The translations under genes and the position numbers were made by a program. A stretch of DNA of 64,000 nt, from NCBI RefSeq assembly GCF_030408615.1, contig NZ_CP047187.1, positions 2,536,928-2,600,927 of the forward strand. Reading direction: 5' to 3'. Under the pieces are notes generated by a model. The model was not told where the DNA came from and ran no database searches. It was given only the letters and a program-made list of their open reading frames with translations. Shown here one piece after another: positions 57,026 through 64,000 of this stretch (the first letter of the stretch is position 1; the number at the start of each line of letters is the position of its first letter). This DNA comes from Corynebacterium bovis DSM 20582 = CIP 54.80 (GTDB taxonomy: Bacteria > Actinomycetota > Actinomycetes > Mycobacteriales > Mycobacteriaceae).

Positions 57026-57041
57026 TGTTTCACGTGAAACA
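57026..57041. promoter_or_regulatory. parS: parS site, perfect
   Basis: TGTTTCACGTGAAACA with symmetric flanks CGA and TCG. Confidence 0.95.
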
Positions 57042-57558
57042 TCGGCCTACCCCAGGGACGTCAGGGGCGAAGATTCAACGTACGCCTCGGCTAGACGCCA
57101 ACCACTAGATGCCACCGTTGAAATTACATGCATGCAATACCCGTCGAAGGGGCAAACGAATACCTCCAACGGACACAATGACGGTCGGAACCCACCGACA
57201 CCGTCGTGCCTCGCCGTACCGGGACTGACAGGCCAGAAGCGGTAGCCAACTGAAGTTCACCGGAGCCTGGACGAAGGCCGCCGGCCGACCGGTCACAGCT
57301 CCCGCCCACACCAGGTAGCGCCGGAGAGCAACCCTCACGCCACCACGTCGCCCGCCAGGAGGATCAGGAGATCGCGTCGGAGGCGAGACGGCTCGGAGTC
57401 CCAGCGTACTGCGGAACCGCCCGGACCAAGGTCTGGAGGGTGTGGAGCGGTCAATCAGCAACCGGTGTCGGTCCCTGGGGGAGCGGAGCGGCGTTGTACC
57501 GGTGACGGCGCGCGACCCACGGAGTTACACAGTGGACGGGTGCTCGACAACCGGACCC

Positions 57559-57671
57559 GTCCCAAGCCGGACGACGCGAGCAAAAGGAAAGAGACCGTCC
57601 CAAGCCGGACGACGCGAGCAAAAGGAAAGAGACCGTCCCAAGCCGGATGACGCGAGCAAAGGGAAAGTACC
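57559..57671. repeat. three tandem 38-bp repeats
   Basis: Unit GTCCCAAGCCGGACGACGCG followed by AGCAAAAGGAAAGAGACC; copies at 57559, 57597 and 57635, the first two identical, the third with a few changes. Confidence 0.9.
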
Positions 57672-57942
57672 CACCGGGCACTGCGTGGGAGTCCATTCAG
57701 CCGTTCGGGGACGATCACGCCGTTGCGAACGAACGAGCAGAAGCGGAGACACAGCGCGCACCTGCACCCGCAAGACGGTGCCACCTCCGGAGCGGATTGA
57801 GGCGAGCAGGAGCCGCGAGTCAGCGTGTCGTGGACAGGCGGAGTCATCTCCGCCGCGGCGATGGCGTGGTCACGTCGAACTCTGCGGGCCCGCCGGAGGG
57901 AAGGCCACGGAGAGGCCGCGCCAAGGCGGTGGCGAGGACCCA

Positions 57943-57958
57943 CGTTTCACGTGAAACC
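57943..57958. promoter_or_regulatory. parS: parS-like site, two mismatches
   Basis: CGTTTCACGTGAAACC; both end bases differ but the 14-bp core is intact. Confidence 0.75.
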
Positions 57959-58249
57959 ACGCCCCGAACCTCCGAGGCTCACACCCCAGAACACGGACCA
58001 CCGGGGGACGGGGAAGAGGGGAGGACAAACAATGAACGCGGATGAAGTCCCGGAGTTCGCCGCCACGGCCGCAGACGCTGAGCTCGATGCTTGTCCGGGG
58101 ACACGTGACGACGGCACCCGGGAACAGGGTCCAGGAGTCCCCACCGGCAGGACCGAAGCGGGATCGCACGCGGACAGCGGCAACGTGCGGCTGGCCCCTG
58201 GACGCACGGGTGTCGACGCGGACGGCCCACGTGGGTGGTACGTCTGGCC

Positions 58250-58596
58250 GTCGTCGACCACGCGGCGCACCGCGCGGCCACCACGCCGGCGGTCCCTCCC
58301 GTGAACCATCCCACGTCCCCGTTCACCACCACCCAGCACCACGCGGAGCCCCCGGCCCAGCGATCCCTCACGTTAGCCGCCCCGCGTACCCGTTCACCAC
58401 GGCGCGGCGCACCGCGCAGCCGCCGGCCCGACGTTCCCTCCCATGAGCCGGCCCGCGACCCGTTCACCACGGCGCGGCACGCCGCGCGGCCACCAGCCCG
58501 GCGGTCCCTCCCGTTAGACGCCTCGCGTACCCGTTCACCACGGCGCGGCACGCCGCGCGGCCACCAGGCCGACTTTCCCTCCCGTGGGGCGCCCCG
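58250..58596. repeat. five tandem ~71-bp repeats upstream of parA, next to rsmG
   Basis: Copies begin near 58250, 58321, 58392, 58462 and 58533. Each starts TTCACCACGGCGCGGC (first two diverged) and contains GGTCCCTCCCGT or a close variant. Divergence among copies is moderate, so this is not a recent expansion. Confidence 0.85.
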
Positions 58597-58740
58597 ACTA
58601 CAACCACCGGCCCCGGGCCGCGCATGCACAATCAGACGCTCCCCGTACAGCACCCCGCACAGCCTCGTCCCCCCAGCGTTGCGCCTTGGTCGGCGGCCCG
58701 CCACGGACACATGTTTCCGGCCACCCCAGGACGGCTCGCC

Positions 58741-58793
58741 CCCGCCGCCCCCGGCCGCCCCCGCCGCCCCCGGCCGCCCCCGCCGCCCCCACG
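58741..58793. repeat. 18-bp GC-only tandem repeat at the rsmG 3' side
   Basis: About three copies of CGCCCCCGGCCGCCCCCG-type sequence lie some 75 bases downstream of the rsmG stop. Confidence 0.7.
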
Positions 58794-58865
58794 GCAATGT
58801 CACCCGCCGTCCGGAACGGCCCTCCGCTCGGACCGTCCACGCTCACCCGCCCGGGTGGGCCCGCG

Positions 58866-59576
58866 TCACTTGACCCGCGGAATCTCCACGACGTACGTCG
58901 GACTCTCAAGGACACCGAGACCGACCTCGTGGACGGTGGCGTCTCCACCCCGGGCCTTCTTGATGTCGTTGCGGTCCCGGGCGATCTCGTCCCGCACGGA
59001 CGAGCCCTTCAGCGCGCGAAGGGAACCACCGACGCGGACGAGGGGGAGCGACCACTTCGCGAGCTTGCCCAGCGGCGCCACAGCGCGCGACGTCACGACA
59101 TCCGCGCCGCCGATGGACGACACGACCGACTTCTCCTCGGCGCGACCGCGGACCACGCGCACGGGGAGGCCGAGATCTGCGACGACCTCCTCGAGGAACG
59201 TCGCGCGACGGAGGAGCGGCTCGACGAGCGTGACCGAAAGATCGGGGCGACAGATCGCGAGCGGGATGCCCGGAAGGCCCGCACCGGAGCCGACGTCGAC
59301 GACCCGCGCCCCACGGGGAATGACCTCCTGCAGCACCGCGCTGTTGAGGATGTGGCGGTCCCACAGCCGCGGAACCTCGCGGGGGCCGATGAGCCCGCGC
59401 TCCGTGCCGGCGTCCGCGAGCCATTCCGCATAGCGCTCAGCGAGACGGAGATTGTCGCCGAAAACCTCGGCGGCGACGGTCGGGGCAGGGGACTCCGTCG
59501 AGGAGGCCAGCTCGTCACGACGCCGTGCGTCCGTCTCCGCCGAAGCCGTCCGCGGTACCGATGGGTCCTCTGTCAC
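58866..59576 (-). CDS. rsmG: 16S rRNA (guanine-N7) methyltransferase RsmG (GidB)
   Basis: A 236-residue SAM-dependent methyltransferase acting on G527 of 16S rRNA (E. coli numbering). The conserved segments [17 protein letters not shown], the SAM-binding [17 protein letters not shown] near residue 95, [14 protein letters not shown], and the late [13 protein letters not shown] are all present. GTG start at 59576 is preceded by GAGGAG with a six-base spacer. Loss of function would be expected to give low-level streptomycin resistance from the known family biology. It is separated from yidC by 573 bases without jag. Confidence 0.96.
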   Translation of the reverse strand: MTEDPSVPRTASAETDARRRDELASSTESPAPTVAAEVFGDNLRLAERYAEWLADAGTERGLIGPREVPRLWDRHILNSAVLQEVIPRGARVVDVGSGAGLPGIPLAICRPDLSVTLVEPLLRRATFLEEVVADLGLPVRVVRGRAEEKSVVSSIGGADVVTSRAVAPLGKLAKWSLPLVRVGGSLRALKGSSVRDEIARDRNDIKKARGGDATVHEVGLGVLESPTYVVEIPRVK

Positions 59577-59725
59577 GTGCCACTCCTCAAGCGCCAGCCG
59601 ACGACTGACTGTCCATGTTCAGTTCCGAGTTGATGGGAAACACCGACGCGGGCGGCCCCGGGGCCAGCTCGCTGCCGTTGACCGACGCGGTCAGGGTGAG
59701 CGCGCGGCGCGGGGAACGGAACCGA

Positions 59726-59741
59726 TGTTCCACGTGAAACA
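59726..59741. promoter_or_regulatory. parS: parS site, one mismatch
   Basis: TGTTCCACGTGAAACA, upstream of rsmG; the right-most parS-like site seen. Confidence 0.85.
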
Positions 59742-59919
59742 TCCTAGTGCCGCGGCCCCACGGGACAGAATGCGTGGCCGGGCGGGGAGGCCTGCGCACC
59801 GCCGCCCGGCGCCACAGGCGGGGAGGGGAGGGGCCATGGTGGATGTCCGAACGTGTCCGGCGGAGGGAGGACCACGCCGCCCGGCGCCCGTCGTCGCCCC
59901 ACGCCACGCCACCAGAGCC

Positions 59920-60030
59920 GCTCGGCGCCCGTCGCTCAACGCCAGCAGAGCCGCCCGCCGCCCGGTGCCACGCCAGCAGAGCCGCCCGGCGCCCGGTGCC
60001 ACACCACCAGAGCCGCCCGCCAGCCGCACC
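59920..60030. repeat. 31-bp tandem repeats between yidC and rsmG
   Basis: Three to four copies of a unit built around CCAGCAGAGCCGCCCGGCGC and CCGGTGCCACG. They fill most of the space where jag lies in relatives. Confidence 0.75.
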
Positions 60031-60059
60031 CACGCCCCCAACGCCCCCGACACAGAGAA

Positions 60060-60088
60060 GCGCCCCGGGTCCAGAGGACCCGGGGCGG
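60060..60088 (-). terminator. strong hairpin downstream of yidC
   Basis: GCCCCGGGTCC-loop-GGACCCGGGGC, an 11-base-pair perfect stem with a three-base AGA loop region, followed on the minus strand by GCTTCTCT. It probably ends the rpmH-rnpA-yidD-yidC transcript. Confidence 0.75.
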
Positions 60089-60149
60089 TCTGTCTCGGCT
60101 CCCGCGTCAGCCACCTCCACGGAGGACGGCCGGCGTCGGAGGCACGGGG

Positions 60150-61403
60150 TCAGCGCTTCTTCTTCCCCCGCTTCCGGCCTCCCTTGCGGTTGCTGTTGGC
60201 CGGCTTGACCCCGGGGCGGGGAGCGGTGGACGGGGAGGCGTCGGCACCGTCATCCGCGGAGGCGGTGGCACCGGCTGCGGTGGCCGACCCGTCGGAGAGG
60301 GCGTCGTCGTCCCCCTGGGCGGACACGGCGGAGGACCCGCCGGCGGGCGTGGACCCGGCCGCCGTCGACCCGGCGGGGGTGGAGGTGCCGGCGCCGGCGG
60401 ACGCGTCCGAGGTCCCGGAGGCCTTGGCGGCGCCCCGGCCCTTCTTCGGGTTCGCGGGCTTGACGCCGGGCTTCGGCGCGGTGGTGCGCTTAGCCTCGAG
60501 CTTGGCCTGGCGCTCCTCCTCCTCTTCGCGGTCCATCTTCCGGAACACGAGGATGTTCTGCACGAGGGTCCAGGCGTTGTTCGTGAACATGTACACGGCG
60601 AGGCCGACCTGCCAGAGGAAACCACCGGAGAGGTACATCACCGGCATGACCCAGAGCATGAGCTTCTGCATCGTCTCCATCTGCGAGGCCATCTGCTGGG
60701 CCTGCGCGCTCTGCGCCTTCTTCGGCTGCTGGGCGCGCTTGCGGGCGGAGCGGTCGAGGCTCATCCGCGCGGAGAAGTGCATCATCACGGCCGAGATGAC
60801 CATGAGCGGCACGACGACGGCGATGATGTTCCCGCGCGTGAAGTCGGAGAGGATGCCTTCGGGGGAGAACGCCGGGTAGGCGTCCTGGCTCATGCCGATG
60901 CTGCCGGACAGCGGTGCGCCGAAGAGGCGGGCGTCGAGGAAGGACTGGACCTCGTCGACACCGAAGACGTAGTTCGGGGTGTTCCGGGTCTCCTGGACGG
61001 ACATCCCAATCTCACCCATGTGCGTACCGGTGCGGTTGAAGGAACGGAGCACGTGGAACAGACCGAGGAAGATCGGCATCTGCACGACGATGGGGAGGCA
61101 GCTCGCCAGCGGGTTGACGCCCGCCTCCTTGCGGAGCTTCTGCATCTCGAGGCCGAGTTCCTGCCGCTGGTCCTTGCCGTACTTCGCCTGCAGCGCCTGC
61201 AGCTTCGGCTGCAGCTCCTGCATTTTGCGGGCGCTGCGCATCTGGTTGATCGTCGGCTTGAGCAGGAGGACACGCAGCGTGACGACGAGCAGGATGATGG
61301 CCAGAGCCCAGGTCACCCCACTGTCCGGGGCCAGGACGAAGCTCAGCGCCTTGTGCCAGAACCACAGCACCGCCGAGATCGGGTAATAGATGAAGTTGAG
61401 CAC
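60150..61403 (-). CDS. yidC: membrane protein insertase YidC/Oxa1
   Basis: A 417-residue insertase that integrates membrane proteins with or without SecYEG. The typical Gram-positive layout is visible: first helix near residue 10, an amphipathic region rich in Lys/Gln (KMQELQPKLQALQAKYG), helix 2 with LASCLPIVVQMPIFLGLF, and further helices ending with LMLWVMPVMYLSGGFLWQVGLAVYMF. A long basic Ala/Lys/Pro tail of about 110 residues ends in RKGGRKRGKKKR, which probably binds ribosomes. Start is GTG 61403 with AAGGAG upstream. Confidence 0.96.
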   Translation of the reverse strand: MLNFIYYPISAVLWFWHKALSFVLAPDSGVTWALAIILLVVTLRVLLLKPTINQMRSARKMQELQPKLQALQAKYGKDQRQELGLEMQKLRKEAGVNPLASCLPIVVQMPIFLGLFHVLRSFNRTGTHMGEIGMSVQETRNTPNYVFGVDEVQSFLDARLFGAPLSGSIGMSQDAYPAFSPEGILSDFTRGNIIAVVVPLMVISAVMMHFSARMSLDRSARKRAQQPKKAQSAQAQQMASQMETMQKLMLWVMPVMYLSGGFLWQVGLAVYMFTNNAWTLVQNILVFRKMDREEEEERQAKLEAKRTTAPKPGVKPANPKKGRGAAKASGTSDASAGAGTSTPAGSTAAGSTPAGGSSAVSAQGDDDALSDGSATAAGATASADDGADASPSTAPRPGVKPANSNRKGGRKRGKKKR

Positions 61404-61470
61404 GTCTCCGGGTCTCTCCTTGAGGTCGAGGATGGGATCGAGGGTGGGACGAGGACCGTCAGTCAGCCAG

Positions 61471-61779
61471 TCAGTCAGGGGGTCGACGGCGACCCCGGCG
61501 GGGCCACCGCATCCGCCGCGGCCAGCGCGCCGGAACCGGGTCCCAGCCTCCTGGGTGCCACGGACCGCACTTCGCCAGGCGCGCAGCGGTGAGGATCAGC
61601 CCCACGACAACACCGTGCCGCTCGAGGGCGGTGAGGGCGTAACTGCTGCACGTCGGCTCAAACCGACACGTCGGACCCATTTTAAGGGGCGAGAGGTACA
61701 ACTGGTAACCACGAACGGCGCCACGGGCGAGTCGCCCGGGGCCGTCAACGAAGCGCAGCCCGGAGCGCCGTGCGGACAT
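61471..61779 (-). CDS. yidD: membrane protein insertion efficiency factor YidD
   Basis: A 102-residue peripheral membrane protein. The hallmark is [34 protein letters not shown], with both conserved cysteines, followed by the [14 protein letters not shown] segment. It overlaps the end of rnpA by 35 bases. ATG 61779 was chosen, with GGAG close upstream; GTG 61797 is an alternative. Arg-rich C-terminus as usual. Confidence 0.93.
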   Translation of the reverse strand: MSARRSGLRFVDGPGRLARGAVRGYQLYLSPLKMGPTCRFEPTCSSYALTALERHGVVVGLILTAARLAKCGPWHPGGWDPVPARWPRRMRWPRRGRRRPPD

Positions 61780-62227
61780 CCCGCTCCAGCTCCTCACTGT
61801 CAGCCGTCGCGCTCGCCGGGAGCGCCCGGAGGACGACGGTCGTCTCCGCGGTCAGGCGCCGGTCGCCGTCCGGCGACCGGAGCACCTCGGCGGCGATGTG
61901 GCGGAGTTTCCGGGACACCGCGTGCCGGGTGACGGCGTTGCCGACGGCCTTCGAGACGATGAGCCCCCAGCGCGGCCCGCCGGTCGTGACGACGCACCGC
62001 GGCGCGGTGTCGCCCGCGGCGCGCGCGGCACCGGGTTGCGCGGAACCAGGATTCGCACCACCGGCACCCGCGGCACCAGCGCCACCGCCACACGCATCGC
62101 GCGCGACCGGTGGAACACCCCCCGAATACACGTACACCACCACCGTGCGACTGCCTTTCTTCCGACCGCGTCTCACGGTCCTCGCGAAATCGGCGGAGGA
62201 CCGGAGGCGGTGCTGAGGCGGAAGCAC
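61745..62227 (-). CDS. rnpA: ribonuclease P protein component
   Basis: A 160-residue cofactor of RNase P in tRNA 5' maturation. [22 protein letters not shown] is the family N-terminus; the RNA-binding helix is [23 protein letters not shown] Gly/Ala-rich insertion of about 35 residues (near residues 45-80, encoded about 61990-62095) lengthens a loop in the middle, where most homologues are 115-125 residues. GTG start at 62227 lies 51 bases after rpmH. Confidence 0.94.
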   Translation of the reverse strand: MLPPQHRLRSSADFARTVRRGRKKGSRTVVVYVYSGGVPPVARDACGGGAGAAGAGGANPGSAQPGAARAAGDTAPRCVVTTGGPRWGLIVSKAVGNAVTRHAVSRKLRHIAAEVLRSPDGDRRLTAETTVVLRALPASATADSEELERDVRTALRAALR

Positions 62228-62278
62228 GGTGGTGGTGTCACCGGTCCGGGGACCGGTGGGCGTCGGCCGGCGAGGGGC

Positions 62279-62422
62279 CTACGCGGTGAGGGACTTGCGT
62301 CCCTTGCTCCGGCGGGCGGACACGATGGCGCGGCCGGACCGGGTACGCATCCGGGTCCGGAAGCCGTGCAGACGCGCGCGGCGACGATTGTTGGGCTGGA
62401 AAGTCCGCTTGCCCTTGGCCAC
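62279..62422 (-). CDS. rpmH: 50S ribosomal protein L34
   Basis: A 47-residue, very basic large-subunit protein: [23 protein letters not shown] is its signature. GTG start at 62422 with AAGGAG eight bases upstream; the longer upstream frame is not protein-like. First gene of rpmH-rnpA-yidD-yidC, divergent from dnaA across oriC, the standard arrangement. Confidence 0.97.
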   Translation of the reverse strand: MAKGKRTFQPNNRRRARLHGFRTRMRTRSGRAIVSARRSKGRKSLTA

Positions 62423-63159
62423 GGTACTCACTCCTTCAGTCAGACCACGGTGGAGAAGCCGCCCTGCCACGCTCCTCCGCGGAGCGCACCGGCAACCGAC
62501 GACCGTGGCGGTGGTCGATGGTGTTCCCGAGCTGCTGTCGGAGGCCCGGCGGGCCTCCTCGGCGCTCGTCACCTGCCCTGGGTCGCAACGGTGCGACGCT
62601 GGTCAGGCAGTGAAGACATCAGGCCGCCGATGCGCCGTGGGCCGGTCCAGTGGAACTGCGGACCGACCCGAGTGCCGGACCGTGGCCCGTGCACGCTGGC
62701 GGCATCCGGAGGCGGGTGATGCCGTAGACGGCACCCAGAGTACGTGGTGAACGGCGGCTCATCAAAATTCACACGCATAACACCGGTGGAATTTTCACGG
62801 CTCTCCGGCCCCACCCGTCGCCGCGGGGTGGTCGTCGAGCAACAGCGCTGGTCCCGCGGCCGCTCACGCCGCCGGTCCCGCCGCCGGTCCCGCGGCACCC
62901 CACCGCGCGGGCCCCGGACCGCCGCCGGGTGTCGTCGCGGGAGCTGCCGGGCCCCGCCGCCGGGTGCCGTCGCGGGACCTGACCGGGAGCTGCCGGCACC
63001 GTCGCCGCGGGTCACCGGGGTGGGGGTCGACGGCTCTCCTCCCCCCGCCGCCTCCGCCGCCCGGAGAACACATCCGGCGTCCGGACGCAAGGCCGTCACA
63101 CCCTGTCGACGGATCTCCACAGGTCGGAACGCCGGAGACGGTGCACAAACGGGTCAGCC
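62423..63159. other. rpmH upstream region
   Basis: A 740-base region without a gene. Near 62762-62795 an AT-richer patch with AAAATTCACACGC and GGAATTTTCAC, facing the minus strand, is the best place for an rpmH promoter. About 62865-63000 has short GC-rich repeats of GCCGCCGGGTGNCGTCGCGGGA type. Confidence 0.5.
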
Positions 63160-63393
63160 TGTGGACAACTTGTGCACCCCCAAAGTCTCAAGCTCTACTT
63201 AAACCTTCATCCTTGCAGGTCACGCACCGTAAGGGTCCGGATTTCGAGTTGTCCACAGGTCCGCTGTAGGCTGTTGACAACCTGGGGACAAAAGTTATCC
63301 ACAGGTGTGTGGAAATCTGTGGAAAGGCAGGCCACCGGACCTAACGGTGTGTGAACAAGACGTGCAATTCGTGAGGACAACTCGTCATCCACA
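63160..63393. other. oriC: chromosomal origin oriC (DnaA-box cluster)
   Basis: DnaA boxes are seen at 63160-63168 (TTGTCCACA, minus), 63249-63257 (TTGTCCACA, plus), 63295-63303 (TTATCCACA, plus), 63308-63316 and 63318-63326 (TTTCCACA-type, minus) and 63385-63393 (TCATCCACA, plus). An AT-richer stretch with CTACTTAAACC lies near 63195. Position between rpmH and dnaA is the expected one. Unwinding element and exact limits are not defined. Confidence 0.85.
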
Positions 63394-64000
63394 GCGGACG
63401 GCGCGTGTCGCGCCGGTCCGCCGGCGGCGGGTGTACCGTGCACTGAAGCTCACACCCCGCCCGACACCATGTCGGCCATCGGCCCCCGCCCGGTCCGACC
63501 GCCCGATAAGCTGGAAAGACACCCCAGCGGACGGCGGACGCCGGTCGTCGACCGGTGACACGGACCGGACGGCCGGGGTCCGTGCCGGCCGAGGTCGGAA
63601 CCGGTTCACCGGCCCCCGTCCCCGTGACGACCGCGGACCCGGTCCCGTCCACCCCCCGGTCGGCGGCCCCGTGACCACCTCGGCGCCCGGCCGGCGACGA
63701 CCACGCACCGCACGGACGGCGGTGGCGTCGTCACCGGTCACCCCGACCACCACCGGCCGTCCACCGGGCACCCCGGCTGGACGAACGTCCACCCCGTGAC
63801 CGAAGCTGGATGACCCGCCGGTGACGGCCGACCTCGACCGGCACCACCCGACCGGGCACCCCGCCCACCATCCGCCCCCCACCCGACCGACGCCCCCACA
63901 GACCCGACGCCCCCGACACCCCCGCCAGCCCCCGACGCCCGACCGAGACCCGCGCCACGTTCCCGGGGCCACCCGCCCCGGCGAACCGGAAAGGACACCG
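63394..64000. promoter_or_regulatory. dnaA upstream region and ribosome binding site
   Basis: A 600-base, very GC-rich region with no convincing gene. GATAAGCT near 63505 could be a dnaA -10. The window ends with GGAAAGGACACCG, so a start codon, presumably of dnaA, is expected at base 64001. The dnaA identity is from gene order only. Confidence 0.6.

Larger units (their letters stand above)
54242..58865. other. 4.6-kb gene-free parS-rich region
   Basis: Between parA and rsmG no frame has the codon composition or motifs of the flanking genes, and parts (about 54250-55700 and 57040-57720) are visibly less GC-rich. It holds eight parS-like sites and three families of tandem repeats. In most relatives rsmG and parA are nearly adjacent. 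It looks like a centromere-like zone, a decayed insertion or both. Confidence 0.7.

Noticed and set aside
54662..57042. Several open frames beginning or containing MFHVKH/MFHVKR
   Set aside because: The palindrome ATGTTTCACGTGAAACAT encodes MFHVKH on both strands, so every parS creates false starts. Codon composition of the frames is unlike the real genes.
58250..58596. CRISPR array
   Set aside because: Repeats of about 71 bp are contiguous and diverged, with no constant repeat plus unique spacer pattern and no cas genes nearby.
54242..58865. tRNA genes in the parA-rsmG zone
   Set aside because: Segments such as GATCGAATCCCTGCCC look like a T-arm but no cloverleaf with anticodon stem could be assembled around them.
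59587..60120. Frame in the yidC-rsmG gap as jag
   Set aside because: It is Gly/Ala/Arg-rich sequence from the tandem repeats and lacks KH or R3H motifs.
63305..63799. Plus-strand frame in the oriC-dnaA gap
   Set aside because: It begins among DnaA boxes and reads as Arg/Pro/Thr-rich noise; the dnaA ribosome binding site lies at the very end of the window.

Overview
The window comes from a very GC-rich actinobacterium whose gene order is that of Corynebacterium, with close parallels to Mycobacterium tuberculosis Rv3906c-Rv3924c. It covers the left flank of the chromosomal origin. The last bases hold a ribosome binding site, and dnaA most likely starts at or just after base 64000. Corynebacterial marks are the rpsF-ssb-rplI-dnaB cluster without rpsR, the mrcB / ino1 / MarR / UspA / leuS neighbourhood, BrnFE-type azlCD, and about ten parS sites next to parAB. 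No species is claimed.

Layout. 1-6.7 kb: DHA2 exporter, zinc alcohol dehydrogenase, thioredoxin, a pair of FluC fluoride channels, YceI divergent from a MarR regulator. 6.7-15.1 kb (all minus): dnaB, rplI, ssb, rpsF, a small membrane protein, a GT87-like glycosyltransferase and a bifunctional PBP. 15.6-19.2 kb (plus): ino1, a MalR-like MarR regulator, a double UspA protein, a small membrane protein. 19.4-30 kb: leuS, divergent SdpI-like gene, a two-component system, ribokinase, nucleoside hydrolase, an MFS permease and a BASS-like transporter, probably one nucleoside/ribose module. 30-36 kb is accessory: an AlbA_2/Schlafen-type gene with a -1 frame break, bracketed by 190-bp direct repeats, then Nudix, an NmrA-like oxidoreductase, azlCD and a YqgE-like gene. 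36-51.4 kb is the conserved envelope/redox block: pcnA, mutT4, DUF6049, murJ, sigM, trxB, trxA, cwlM, and a GNAT-like gene. 51.8-64 kb is the origin-proximal block: parB, parA, a 4.6-kb gene-free zone with eight of the ten parS-like sites and several tandem repeats, rsmG, yidC, yidD, rnpA, rpmH and oriC.

The origin-proximal genes couple chromosome segregation (ParAB-parS), ribosome and RNase P supply, membrane insertion (YidC/YidD) and initiation. The 36-51 kb block couples peptidoglycan precursor flipping (MurJ), its regulator CwlM and the thioredoxin system under an ECF sigma factor.

The main unexplained structures are: the long parS-rich non-coding zone; the repeat-bracketed AlbA_2 gene with a canonical T TTC CCC slippery heptamer exactly where the frame changes; a recurrent pattern in which short gene tails including the stop codon are duplicated just downstream; a recurring -10 / seven-base / start-codon architecture implying leaderless mRNAs; and a DnaA-box cluster upstream of dnaB.
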